Both the position numbers and the translations under genes were made by a program. This document shows positions 24,068-36,036 of a stretch of DNA of 64,000 bases, in pieces. Every line of letters starts with the position of its first letter. Positions within the stretch are counted from its first letter, which is position 1. This DNA is from Tillandsia leiboldiana (taxonomy: Eukaryota > Streptophyta > Magnoliopsida > Poales > Bromeliaceae), in assembly GCA_029204045.2 (NCBI GenBank), contig CM055062.1, positions 9,419,705-9,483,704 of the forward strand, given 5' to 3'. The notes beneath the pieces were generated by a model that was not told the DNA's origin, did not search any database, and was given only the letters and a program-made list of their open reading frames with translations.

Positions 24068-27000
24068 ATGGCCCGTACTAGATCATCGGCCGGGGACGCA
24101 GAGGCAGACGCGACGACGTCGACGGCCGCGGAGAACCAGCTCCTGCGGCAGCAATTGCGGGAGATGGCGGGGAATCTGGCAAACCTCACTGAGCACGTGC
24201 GTCAGTTGACGCAACAGCAGCAGGCCGCGACGGTGACGGTCGCCCCGGTTCTCCACAGGGGCCGACAACACCGGGCCGCGGCACCACCGACAGTGCCACC
24301 GCCGGCGGCGCTACGGGACCGGCGCCTGGGACAACCAGCAGGGTTACTCTGGAGGAGACTGTAGTCACACCTACCCCTACCGTGGCTGCCGCCGCCGCGA
24401 GGGAGGGGACGGTTGTGATGACCGAGCGGGATCGGGTGCGGGCCAACCTGAAGGACTTCAAGAAATACGACCCACCCACGTTCGAAGGGGACACGACTGA
24501 TCCTTGGGTCGTCGAGAAATGGGGGGGGTCGATGGAGAAACTTTTTGAAGACTTACTCATGGAGGATGACGAGCGGGTTCCCCTAGCAGTCCACTGCTTG
24601 GAGGGGAACGCCCGCTTGTGGTGGAAGACGGTACGCCCCGATCCTGCTAAGGGTACCGCACTTCCGTCCAAGCAGGAGCTGTTCGGGTCCTTCTTCACCA
24701 GGAGCTGTTCGGGTCCTTCTTCACCAGCTTTCAAACAGGAGCTGTTCGGGGCCTTCTTCACCAGCAGTGTCAAGAAAAAGTTGGAGGATGACCTGAACCA
24801 CATCCAGCAGGGGAACCGGACGGTCATGGAGTATCAGCGGGAGTTCGTCCGGCTAGCAAACTGCGTCCCGTTCGTCATAAGGGACGAGGCTCACAAGGCG
24901 CAACTCTTTGTGGATGGCTTGCGGAGCAATATCTTCGAGGTGGTGCAAGCAGCCGAACTGCACACCTTCCAGAAAGTGGTCGATAGAGCCACTACGGTGG
25001 AGCGGGGTTTTGCGGTCACCCGCGCCAGAAGGGAGAACTCGACGCGGCTGGAGGACCGGAAGCGGCAACAGCAGAACTCGGGGGGAGGCTCTTGGAGTGG
25101 GGGCGGGGCCCCCAAACGGTGGAGACCACAGGCGGGGCCCCGGAGCGCGCCAGCAGGAGGGCCGAGGCCGGGGAATAGGCCTTGTGTCATATGTGGGGGA
25201 GTGCACATTCCGGGAGAGTGCCCCCAAAGAGGCGACCACTGCTTCAGGTGCGGCAAACGGGGGCACTTCCGCCGCAACTGCCCCTTAGGCGGGGGATCTG
25301 CGTCCTCTGCAGCTTCTACGCCCACGCCACAGCTCTCAGGGCGGGGGAAAGCTCTTATGGCGTCGACGTCTAGACCCCCTGCACCACGGCGCGAGGAGGA
25401 CAGGCAGCCACAATCAGGCGGGAGAGTTTTCTCAATGACCCGCCAAGATACAGATCCGCCGGAGGACGCACTTGCAGGTATTACTTCCGTTTCAAATTCC
25501 CGTGCTAGAACTCTTTTCGATACCGGAGAAACACACTCGTTCATTTCTCGTGATTTCGTATTTATGCATGATCTCGAGGAGGCACCCCTCCAAACTTTCT
25601 TGACGGTTCAAACGGCGGGAGGGACGTTGGAGGCGGTCAGCTTTGTGGCCGCCTGCCCGATTATGCTAGGGCGGCTGGCATGCCCTGGGGATTTGGTGGT
25701 AATTCCCCTGAGGGAGTACGACGTGGTATTGGGCATGAACTGGCTCACGAGGTACCAGGCACTCATTGATTGCGACAAGCGACAGCTGCGACTACAGGAA
25801 CCGGGCTTCCCCGAGCATGTGTACATCATGGGCAAGAGCATCTCCTTCCCGGCGATTATTTCAGCGGCGCGGGCCAGAAGACTGGTTGAGGGAGGGTGCG
25901 TGGCCTATTTAGCATCGGTGGATTTGGCTACCCGACCCCCGACGACACTTACAGATGTCCCAGTGGTGAGGGACTTCCCCGACGTTTTTCCCACGGAACT
26001 GCCTGGGATGCCCCCAGAACGGGAGGTGGTTTTCCCTATCGAGCTACTACCGGGCACGCGGCCTATTACGAAGGTACCTTACCGAATGGCCTTCGCAGAG
26101 CTGAAGGAGCTTAAGGCACAACTCGAGGACCTTTTGGACAAAGGTTTCATCAGACCGAGTGTGTCGCCCTGGGGCGCACCGGTACTTTTTGTGCGGAAGA
26201 AAGACGGAAGCCTGCGCCTCTGCATTGACTACAGGGGAATAAACAAAGTTACAGTGAAGAATAAGTACCCCCTGCCCAGAATAGATGATCTCTTCGACCA
26301 GCTGAGGGGGGCGACGGTCTTCTCCAAAATCGATCTGCAATCGGGCTACCACCAACTCCGGGTTCGGGATGAGGACATCCCGAAGACTGCTTTCCGGACC
26401 CGGTATGGCCACTACGAGTTCACGGTTATGCCTTTCGGACTCACAAACGCCCCCGCAGTCTTCATGGACATGATGAACCGGATCTTCAGACCCTTCCTGG
26501 ATCGGTTCGTGGTGGTATTCATCGACAACATTTTGATTTATTCCACTACCGACGAGGAGCACGAGGACCATTTGCGAACGATCCTCCAAACTCTCAGAGA
26601 GCAGGAGCTGTTCGCTAAACTCAAGAAGTGTGAGTTCTGGCTGCGCGAAGTCGGTTTCCTAGGACATGTGATCTCGGCACAGGGAATCGCCGTGGATCCC
26701 AAGAAGGTGGAATCAGTGGTCGACTGGCAGCCGCCGCCGACGGTGACAGAGGTCCGCAGTTTCCTAGGATTGGCAGGATATTACAGGCGTTTCGTAGAGG
26801 GTTTCGCGAAGATTGCTACCCCTTTAAATCGGTTAACAAGAAAAGGGGAGAAGCTCATATGGACGGCCAAATGCCAGGAGAGTTTTGAGGAACTCAAGAG
26901 GAGGTTAACCAGGGCACCAATACTTGTGCTGCCGACACCCGGAGAGAATTATGAAGTGTACTACGACGCATCGAGGATCGGTCTGGGTGGTGTTCTGATG

Positions 27001-28899
27001 CAACAGGGGAAAGTGATTCCCTATGCGTCCAGGCAACTGAAGGATTACGAAAAGAACTACCCGATACACGACTTAGAACTGGCCGCAGTAGTCTTCGTTT
27101 TAAAACTGTGGAGGCACTATCTCTTTGGAGTCCACTGTAACGTCTTCTCGGATCATCAAAGTCTTAAGTACATCTTTACCCAAAAAGAATTAAACTTGCG
27201 GCAGAGACGATGGCTAGAGTTGTTGAAAGATTACGACTTGACGATTCAATACCATCCCGGGAAGGCAAACATGGTGGCAGACGCCTTGAGCAGGAAAGGG
27301 CATCAGGAAGGGGCGTCTGGGAGCGCGATAACGGAGCAGAACCACTTGATCGCGGAGTTCGCACGAAAGCAGTTGGAGGTGGTGCCAGCAGGCACGGTTA
27401 TGCGACTTCTAACCTTGGTGGTCAAGCCGACGTTACTTGAGAAGATCCAGGAGGGACAGCAGACCGACCCACACTTACAGCGCATACGAGACAAGATTCC
27501 CCTGGACCAAGAGAGCGATTTTGCGGTGGAAAACGACGGCACCCTACGGTTCCGCGGACGAATCTGCGTGCCGGATTCGTCGGAGTTGAAGGAGGAAATC
27601 TTGACAGAGGCACACCGGGCCCCTTATGCGGCACATCCAGGGGGCACGAAGATGTACAAGGACCTCAAACAGATCTACTGGTGGCCCAAAATGAAGGGGG
27701 ACGTCACCCGACACGTAGCTCACTGCCTAGTGTGCCAACAGATAAAGGCCGAGCATCAGCGGCCAGCAGGGAAGCTACAGCCGCTACCTGTGCCGGAGTG
27801 GAAGTGGGATCAGATCACCATGGACTTTGTCACGGGTTTTCCGCGCTCTCAGCAGGGTCACGATGCGATTTGGGTCGTAGTCGACCGGTTAACCAAGTCA
27901 GCACACTTTCTGCCAATTCATACGACCTGGACCCGAGAACGGTTAGCTCAAGCTTATATTAGCGAGATCGTGAGACTACATGGAGTGCTGGCATCGATCA
28001 CCTCGGACAGAGACACGCGCTTTGTCTCGAAGTTTTGGCAGAGCCTTCAGCGGGCCATGGGGACAAAACTACAGTTCAGCACAGCCTTCCACCCTCAGAC
28101 GGACGGACAGTCGGAGCGTGTGATACAAACCCTCGAAGACCTGCTTCGCGCCTGTGTACTAGATTGGGGGATCGGTTGGTCACGCTACCTACCTCTTGTG
28201 GAATTCGCCTACAACAACAGCTACCAGGCCAGCATCCAGATGGCGCCCTACGAAGCCTTATATGGAAGGCGCTGCCGATCCCCGATTTGTTGGGACGATT
28301 TGGGAGAACGGAAATTCTTGGGACCCGATTTAGTGGAGGAAACAGAAGAGAAGGTACGCCTTATCAGACAGCGCCTGCTGACCGCCCAGAGTCGCCGGAA
28401 GAGCTACGCGGACCGAAGGCGCCGCGACTTGGAATTCCAAGTGGGAGAGCATGTTTTCTTGCGGGTCTCGCCGTCCAGAGGAGTCAAGCGTTTCGGGCTG
28501 AGGGGCAAGCTGAGCCCACGGTTTGTGGGGCCATTCGAGATTTTGGAGCGAATTGGCCCGGTGGCTTACCACCTTGCCCTACCACCAAACCTCGACCGAG
28601 TCCACGACGTCTTCCACGTCTCGATGCTCCGGAAGTACCTCTCCGACCCCTCACACATCCTGGACGCTTCTCCACTCGAACTTAAGGAGGACCTAAACTT
28701 CGAAGAAACCCCTGTGAGGATCCTGGCAAGGGAGACCAAATCGCTGCGAAACCGAGCTATCCCATACGTGAAGGTACTATGGAGCAACCATGAGGAGCGA
28801 GAAGCAACATGGGAGCTGGAGTCTAAGATGAGGGAGCGCTACCCCGACCTCTTCACCCCCCACCCGGGTTTGAGTTTCGAGGACGAAACTCGTTTTTAG
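24068..28899 (+). CDS. Tekay-type gag-pol polyprotein, nearly intact, RT active site changed
   Basis: ATG at 24068 (ACATGG context). Small indels at about 24250-24310 shift the frame; from codon 24382 (residue 1 below) 1,505 codons stay open. Order: retrotransposon Gag domain (about 20-215), two CCHC zinc knuckles (about 268-300; second CFRCGKRGHFRRNC), aspartic protease (DTG at 380), reverse transcriptase (about 560-740), RNase H (about 855-975), integrase with His/Cys zinc region (about 1070-1125) and D-D-E core (about 1147, 1208, 1243), GPF-type C-terminal domain and chromodomain (about 1440-1490). The RT block normally FIDD reads FIDN at 26518-26529: a G-to-A change in a CpG context replaces the second catalytic Asp. 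Gag holds a short in-frame triplication (about 24670-24765). The product would pack, copy and integrate the element; the RT change predicts a need for help in trans. Confidence 0.93.
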
Positions 28900-28909
28900 A
28901 GGTGAGTGG
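28898..28909 (+). promoter_or_regulatory. Polypurine tract of element A
   Basis: AGAGGTGAGTGG lies directly before the 3' LTR start TGTAATAA and overlaps the polyprotein stop codon, the usual place for plus-strand priming. Confidence 0.65.
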
Positions 28910-31486
28910 TGTAATAACCGCGGGTTTATTTCTCTTTTTGGTCTTACCTTTGTTTTTTTCTTGAACCGCTTTTCGGCTAAGGGGCTGGGGTGCGATTATT
29001 GTTTCGTTGTTTCTAGGCAGGCCGTCGGGGTTCGCGGATATTTTTGGAGAATAAAGCCCGCGAAACGGAGACCGGCGGCGCGACCGGATCTGATTTCCGA
29101 CCTCGGAATCTCCCGGAATAAATTTCTGAAGTTTGTAGCAGTCCGAGCGTTCAGCACGCCTTATTAGAGGTAAACCAGACCCGGGTTTAATTTAATTTAA
29201 GTTATTTTTATTTTATTGCGACTTTGGGTTTAGACCCAATTGTGCTAAAACGACTAATTAAGTAGGCTCGGGGAATTAGATTTGGGAACCCCTTTTCTTT
29301 CCCTCTTACCCTTGGCGTGCGTTACCCCGAGCGTGATCAAGAACGCTTTCCCCAAACCTTCCCTTTGATCGGCGTGGAGCACCGCGACGAAGCGATCGAG
29401 AGGAGGGAAGAACACCGCACGCTTTCTACCGGAACCGGGCACGCAAGAACGGACGATCCCTCCCCTCTCAACCATCGTCGTCGAAACCGAGGTGAGACGG
29501 AGGTTTTCAGTTATGGTTTTTTTTTGGGTTCTTGATCGTTCCAATCGGCAAGGGGAGAAGGGGGGGGGCATAGGCGACGGATTTTTCGGAATCCGCCGCA
29601 TGTGCGAAGACCCCCCCCCCCCCCCCCCCCCCCAATCGGCATTCCCGTGTGACCCGCACGGGGCCGGGCTCGCGCCCAGCCCCGCGTGCGGGGGTGACCC
29701 GCACGGTGCGGGGGTGACCCGCACGGGGCCGGGCTCGCGCCCAGCCCCGCGTGCGGGGGTGACCCGCACGGTGCGGGGGTGACCCGCACGGGGCCGGGCT
29801 CGCGCCAGCCCCGCGTGCGCGGGTGGCCCGCACGTGCGGGGGTGGCCCGCACGGTGCGGGGGTGACCCGCATGGGGCCGGGCGCGCGCCAGGCCCCGCGT
29901 GCGGGGGTGACCCGCACGGGGCTGGGCACGCGCACGGCCCCGTGTGCGGGCGGGGAGCCGCGAACCGGGACAGGCGGATTGTCGTGTTTTTTTTATCCGA
30001 GTCTGAGCGCTGACTTTCCCTCGCGGCAGGTGGGTGTGCGAGTCCGAGCGAGCGTACCGGGACGCGAGGGAGCCGAGCATTGATTTCTACTAGCGACAGG
30101 TGGGTTGAGTGTGGCATTTAGCATCGATCTCCGACGACCGTTTACTTTAAATATTACATATTATCGTTCCACTTTAAATGCTACCTATTATCGTTACTTT
30201 AGATGCTACATGTTATCGCTGCACTCTAGTAGTTATGTGTTATCATACTCCTGACGTTACGTGTTGCTGTTTTACCTTCGATTATACTTGTTAGTAGAGT
30301 ACCTTGATTACACATGTTACTATCTTACTCTTGTTCATGCATTGTGGTTACTGTGCTCGAGGCTGCAACACGCGCATCCGCGGTTTCGCCACCGCGAAGG
30401 GTGCGCTTTTCCGGAAAAGCGGTCTATGACCCGTGTATACCCACGAGGTGACGTAGTGGGGCCCCTTATTAGTTGTGGGGTTTGAGGCGCCGAGGTGCGA
30501 GCGGTGCGACCCGTCGGTTTAGTTGTCCGAGGTGGTCGGGTTTCTGCAGGTACGGTATGGGTCGTCGGTTTAGTTGTCCGACGTGGCCGGGTATTACAGG
30601 ATACAGGTGTACAGGTTGCCTTTTCCTCCTTGAGAGGGTGGTTGCTCCGGTTGTCTTCACGGTTTGTTTTAGTATATTCTCCTGCTCTACTATTTTTTCG
30701 TCACTGACTTCCCACTTCGTGACAGGGTTCAGACGGAGGGAGAGGTAGGCGGCGGTGAGGACGGGGCAGGAGCAGCTGGGTCGCTGGGGACCCTGGACTG
30801 TATTTCTTCTTTCATCCTTGCATTTCATTTACATTGTATTTATGTGTGAGGTTCTCGATACCCTCGTCGGGTCGGCGTGGATGTCGGTATGGGTTGCATT
30901 TAGTTATCCTCCTATGCGTTACTCTTCCTTTTATTTCTGTTGGCCATTTGAAAAAGAAAAAGGCAAAACCAAAGAAAAGATTGCGAAAACCATTTTTAAA
31001 ATCTAAGTGTCGTGTGGGCACTGGTTTCAAAACCCTGTGGATTTATGGATTGCGAAATGGATTTCAAAACTTGGGTGTCGTGTGGGCACTGTTTTCAAAA
31101 CCTTGTGGATTTATGCTGACTTCGAAACTCGTTTTCAAAACGTAAGTGCCGGGTAGGCGCTCTTTTAAAACTGTGGATTTATCCTTTCCAAATTGATCGG
31201 CCATGCGCTTTAACAAATTAGAATGCTGGTTGTATGTTAATAATTGTTGTGATTGAATGGTGGTGTATGTTTGGAATATGTACTGAACGCTACGCCGTGC
31301 ATATACAGGGGAGGCTCTGTCCGTTTGCAAAGAGATCCTGTATGTGTGGCGGGTCTGGGCATGCACCGGGGAAGAAGGGTTTTCTTTGCTATCAAAAAAA
31401 AAAAAAAAAAAAAGAGAAAAAAATTTACGTCAAACGTACGACTTTTGGAAACCGTTTCCGCTAAAACAAACCCCCGGGGCGTGACA
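28910..31486 (+). repeat. 3' LTR of element A
   Basis: 2.58 kb, clean copy. The G run is short here, while a 23-base C run (29611-29633) replaces the GACCCGCCCCC context of the other A LTRs. Possible leader intron borders: GGTGAG at 29491, CTGAC at 30010-30014, GCAG ending at 30029. Confidence 0.92.
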
Positions 31487-31491
31487 GCTCC

Positions 31492-31817
31492 CTATGCTCC
31501 TCAACCCGAGGAAGAATATGATGAAGCTAAATTAGCCCATTAATGGCAACTTGAGAACCAAGCTGCATTGGGTTGCATGCAAAGGGACTAAAGGCAAGCC
31601 CAAGGTGTCAGAAGACTTACCCAAGTTGGCCGACGCGGGAGGAGCGACGGCGGCAGCGGGGCGGCGATGCTCCCCCGCCTTCCACATTGCACCAAAACCC
31701 ACCAAACCTCGTGGGACTTCTTCTGGGAACCAGCAGAATGTTCTGCTTATCTTGGTTCCGACGCCGGAGCTCCGGAGGCAGCGCGCGCCGAACCCGTCCA
31801 AGAACTAGGGTTCCGGC
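31492..31817 (-). repeat. Segment between elements A and SIRE, probably element C LTR segment 3
   Basis: Starts after the GCTCC duplication of A and ends at the CCGGC target site of the SIRE element. It holds only short GC-biased frames without recognisable domains. By position it continues the LTR interrupted at 8294; I see no direct alignment proving this. Confidence 0.45.
31813..31817. repeat. Target-site duplication CCGGC (left) of SIRE-like element
   Basis: CCGGC here and at 52449-52453 flank the two LTR ends exactly. Confidence 0.9.
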
Positions 31818-33073
31818 TGTTGGGTTATGTATAAAATGGATCTAAATAGGGAAAAAAACACCTAGAGGGGGGTGAATAGGTGTAAACAATAAACACTAAA
31901 AAATCTTTGCGATATAAAACCCAATGCGGAGAAATAAATAACACGCAGAGATTTTTACGTGGAAAACTCCAATCCGGAGTAAAAAACCACGGGACCGATA
32001 ACACGGTGAAATCCACTAGAATTAACACACGTACAAGGTGATTTACCGTACACACTTACGACTCAACCTTTTCTATACGCTCCTAGTAGATCTTCTCCGC
32101 TCGCTCCGCAACGCTGCTCGAATCCACGATTAGCGTCCAACGCCGAATCCACGACGTCCAACGTCGAGTCCACGACGTCCGACCGAATCCACGGTCTTCA
32201 CCCAGTAGCACATCTCGAATCCACGAACGTACCTCGCTCCGAATCCATGAGAGCGGTAGCACCTTGAATCCACAAGGCCACGCGAGTCCACGCGCCGATT
32301 TGGGATAAATCGTTGTTTTTTGGGTGGTGATGATCCGCCGAATACTTAGATTATAAATAGATCGAAAATACCATCTAAGTATTCATTGATTTGATTCTAC
32401 TCAAAATCTGAGTATGAAAACCTAGAATCAAATCAATCAATATAGATGAAGAAACATAGGATTAAATCTATTGATTTCCTTTCTTCTCTATGGGTGGATT
32501 TTTCTATTTTTGACCGTATTTGGATTACCCTAAAAAAAGAATCGCAGGGTCTATTTATAGGTTAGAAACCGTTGGAAGAAGATAAGAATCAAAAACTAAC
32601 CATTTCTGGAATTTTTCAGGACGACAGTCCGGACTGGAGTTGGCGGTCCGGACTGTCTCAGCGAAACAGACAATTTCCAGAAAAGACGACATTCGGGGTC
32701 CGGACTGAAATCCACGGTCCGGACTGTTCCTGCTTTTCTTGCAAATTCCACGTTCGGGGTTCGGACTGAAATTCCCAGGGTCCGGACTGGAATTATGCAT
32801 GAACTAACCTATGTTCGGGGTCCGAACTGTAAAGCCCGATCCGGACTCTGAACATATAGAATGTCCAGTTTTTGATTTTTATGCAATAAAAAATTTATCC
32901 AAGTGTTTCTACACTATAAGAAGTATTCGGATCATCAAACTTATTTAATTAAACGTACCTGATCCTTTTGAATTCTTCTTACTTGAGATTGAGGTATACG
33001 ATCCAACTTTTCCATCTTCAATCTTCAAGACTTAATCGATTTCACGAAATACGCCAACTCAAATTCCGTAACA
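31818..33073 (-). repeat. 3' LTR of SIRE-like element
   Basis: 1,256 bp, TGTTGGG...CCGTAACA. Minus-strand TATA box TATAAATA at 32552-32559, with at least five TCCGGA palindromes from 32628 to 32787 and near-copies beyond, upstream of it in the sense direction. Confidence 0.92.
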
Positions 33074-33087
33074 ATCTCCCCATTTGG
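33074..33087 (-). promoter_or_regulatory. Polypurine tract of SIRE-like element
   Basis: CCAAATGGGGAGAT on the minus strand directly before the 3' LTR. Confidence 0.8.
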
Positions 33088-33550
33088 CGGTTTCGTGAGA
33101 AAACACAAATCCACTCAAGAAAATTCAAAAAGATATTTTTGTTGATATCGCCATACAACAAAAATTTACATTGAAGATCCAAATAGAAATAAATACATGA
33201 GTTAAACTCCTAAAACAGACTCTAGACTTAGACATCTGTAATCTCTGCAAAAGAAATCATTCTTGACACAAAAGATCGTTAGTAACCTCAAGAATTTTCA
33301 ACAATCAAAACCAAACACAGAGATAGAGTTTATACTCATCATGACATTTGCAAATTCAGATATGTATGAAAATCATAATAAAAAATCGACATATCTTCTA
33401 AGCAATACAAATCCAAATGTCATAGAAAGGTTAGTCAACAAGCAACTTGTTAGTTATACTACATGCCCAAATAGCTAGTCGAATAGTTAGTTGAGGCATG
33501 CATCAAAACACAAGATAAAACCCAAAAGTTGAAGTTATACTTACCTTAGT

Positions 33551-33704
33551 TTCAGCATTGTTCTCACACACAAGTATAGTCGCATTGTTCAAAGCATTGT
33601 GCATTGTTCAAAGTTCTCCTAAACTCTTTCAGCATTGTTCTCACACACAAGTATAGTCGCATTGTTCAAAGCATTGTGCATTGTTCAAAGTTCTCCTAAA
33701 CTCT
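33551..33704. repeat. 77-bp direct repeat, two copies
   Basis: TTCAGCATTGTTCTCACACA begins at 33551 and again at 33628, in the untranslated DNA between the extra ORF and the 3' LTR. Each unit holds shorter repeats of CATTGTTCAAAG. Confidence 0.9.
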
Positions 33705-33843
33705 CTCCCCCTTTTTGTCACAAAACTTAGCCAAAATTACAAAATGGAGAGAATAGTTAACAAGTTAAAGAACCAAAAGTTTGAGAGCTAAAACTAAAAA
33801 TAAAAATCTGCAAAAGAAACGATAAAAGTTAGAGCATAAAAGA

Positions 33844-34437
33844 TCAAGCCAAATCAGAACTGTCTGAGCTGGTATCGTCTATCTTGTTCAAAATCCCTTT
33901 CAGCATTCGTGATATTTTGGAACATTTCTTCTTCATCTGTTTTTGTTCAGCGGCCATTTGCCGGAGACCTAATGCCAATTTCTCTTGGTCAGCAGAAAGT
34001 CTTCTTCGGTCCTGATGAATAGAGGCCAATACGGTAGCTTCTAGAGCGTTTCTCTTTGAAGTCGCTGGACGAGCTGTGGAGGCAGATGATGCATGCTGGT
34101 CTTCAGCCCATGGGGATTCTCTAGGTACCGAGTGTGCTCTAGAGAGAGATTCAGTGATTTGAATTCCACTTCCCTTGACATTTTCCTGTCCAGTGTAGTG
34201 TTTGGACTTCTTGAGCTTTTTGTTCTTGACATACAATTCGTCTTCCTCAATATCCTGCGCCTTTGCTCTAGAGGTTTCAGCAAGTGCTTTCCCTTTGGAA
34301 GCAGTAGGAACTGTCGCTTCAACCACGAACTCATCCCAGTCAATTGATTCAGTTTCTGATTCCGTCTCGGCGTCATCTCGAGTTTTCTTTGCCTTCTTAG
34401 CCCTCTTAGGCTTGTTTGTATCTCTCGCGTGAACCAT
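33844..34437 (-). CDS. Extra 3' ORF of SIRE-like element, charged coiled-coil protein
   Basis: About 197 codons from an ATG at 34437 with good context (CCATGG). An in-frame ATG at 34473 would add a short hydrophobic leader, but the basic start MVHARDTNKPKRAKKAKK is the more likely N terminus and resembles a nuclear localisation signal. An acidic Glu/Ser-rich stretch follows, then a Lys-rich middle, and a C-terminal helix (RRRLSADQEKLALG through QMKKKCSKI) with coiled-coil spacing. No membrane segment or fusion peptide, so I would not call it envelope-like although SIRE elements are known for ORFs in this place. Function unknown. It sits 1.6 kb downstream of pol in the same direction, with a promoter-like block at 35000-35110 between. 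Confidence 0.7.
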   Translation of the reverse strand: MVHARDTNKPKRAKKAKKTRDDAETESETESIDWDEFVVEATVPTASKGKALAETSRAKAQDIEEDELYVKNKKLKKSKHYTGQENVKGSGIQITESLSRAHSVPRESPWAEDQHASSASTARPATSKRNALEATVLASIHQDRRRLSADQEKLALGLRQMAAEQKQMKKKCSKISRMLKGILNKIDDTSSDSSDLA

Positions 34438-36036
34438 GGCAGAAAGAAGAAAAATGATCCAAGGGATTACCATTTCTACTGCTGGTTGGGAGAGACAAGT
34501 CCTGTGAACAACAACTCAAGAACACGACAAAAAATTGTTTATTTTCAAAAATTTGAAAAATTGTACCTAAACAACCATTATCATGTAGAGAGACTAGGGA
34601 TCAAATTAGTTTTGCAAAAGAATTTTAAAAATAGATCAATTCCATGATTTTCGAAAATTCCTATTATATGCCCTAAAACCGAATTTTTAGGAATCGAAGC
34701 CTAAAAATTTGTAAATCAAGAGAAAACCTAGCATATAATCAAAACTAATGTTCCCAGAGTTCCTATTTCAAAAGAAGTTTGATCAAAAACAAATCACAAA
34801 TGAAAAAGATATGAGATTTGCATCACGTTTTGAGAAAAATATAGAAAATCTGTGAAAAACCGAGATTTTGATCAAGAAAACTCACTTGGATTTAGAGAAA
34901 ACGAGTTGGGAAGGCTCCAAAGTACTTGAATTCTAGAGAGAGAAGCTCTGGAGACTTTTGAACAAAAGATTGTAGTAAAAGAAATCAAATCCCTTTTGTT
35001 CTTAATAAAACCCTAGCCGCGGTCCGGACTGCCTGAAGAATCCAGTCCGGATCGGCTACCCGCAGGATTTTCCTACGTTCGGGGTCCGGATCAGCTTGTC
35101 CAGTCCGGACCGGCTCCAAACTTTTTCTTCAGAAAAATTCAGAAAATCCAGAAAAAGATTGTAAGCACTTTTGTGTATCAACTTTAGATAAAATCATCGT
35201 TTCATACTAAAAGAAATAGATTATGCAAAATCTATCAGCAATATCCAAATAATGAGACGAAAATTTATAAAAATTAAATCCCTTAAAGTTGAACAATTTC
35301 AATCACATCTAACATGATCTTATGCGTAATGCCTTTATCAAATCATCAATTTGGTAAGGAAAATGAAATACTAAGATCAATAGATGTTTGAAATCCCAAA
35401 TATATTAGATAATGTATCTAGACAATTTTTTTTAAGAGAGTGGCTCTTTGAGCATCTTTCATTAAAATTCCCACCTTATACCAACCTTGAAATTTGACAA
35501 AGTCAAGTATTTCAACATGCATTTTATTTAACTATCTTGAAAAACCATGCTTGGTATACATGTGGTAGCTGCACACAGTACTCGGACGACCGAGGTGGTA
35601 GCTCTTTCCTCCATGTGGTGGTAGTTTTCACACTCCTCATTGGGATGTAACTCTTTCCACATCTTTTGAGCATAACACTTTTTCTTTGACTCCCCCTCAA
35701 TTGGCTATCAATTATTTAACATATAAAGTATTCAACCAAACATTGATCTCGATTTCATACTCGACTAAATAGTCAAATAAGATAAAAACTATACCAAGAG
35801 ATCATTGAGAGAGAAATTGACTTTGATCACTTTAAAAAATGACTTAATTGATATAAATGATCATTGCATCAACTGAAATATTATGATATCTAAAGCATAA
35901 TAAATTTCTAAATATATAAAAGGATGCAGATAAAGTCAATATAACTAATGCTCAATTAATGTTCTATGTACAAGCATAGGTAAAGAACAAAAACACAAAA
36001 ACAAAACCTAACCTAAGGATTGCTTTCAAAAAGAAA
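34438..36036 (-). other. Non-coding spacer between pol and extra ORF of SIRE-like element
   Basis: AT-rich, no coding frame. Its one notable block is 35007-35109: four TCCGGA palindromes (35023, 35046, 35095, 35104) followed in the minus direction by a telo-box-like AAACCCTAG (plus strand) and an A/T stretch. Confidence 0.7.
35007..35109 (-). promoter_or_regulatory. Promoter-like block ahead of extra ORF
   Basis: Four TCCGGA palindromes in about 90 bp with CGTTCGGGG-type neighbours, as in the U3 arrays of the same element's LTRs, then a telo-box (AAACCCTA) and a weak TATA-like TTTTATTAA. It lies 0.57 kb upstream of the extra ORF in its sense direction. Promoter activity is inference. Confidence 0.4.

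Larger units (their letters stand above)
21277..31486 (+). mobile_element. Complete Tekay/Del-type Ty3/gypsy element A
   Basis: A 10.2-kb element: 5' LTR 21277-23850, primer site, gag-pol 24068-28899, purine-rich tract, 3' LTR 28910-31486. GCTCC is duplicated at 21272-21276 and 31487-31491. Long LTRs (2.6 kb), a gag-pol fused in one frame and a C-terminal chromodomain place it in the Tekay/Del chromovirus lineage. The LTRs look about 98% identical by eye, so the insertion is young, but its RT active site is altered. Confidence 0.92.

Noticed and set aside
31532..31845. Three overlapping 85-90 codon frames
   Set aside because: Both strands, no domain, and they cross the boundary of the SIRE LTR.
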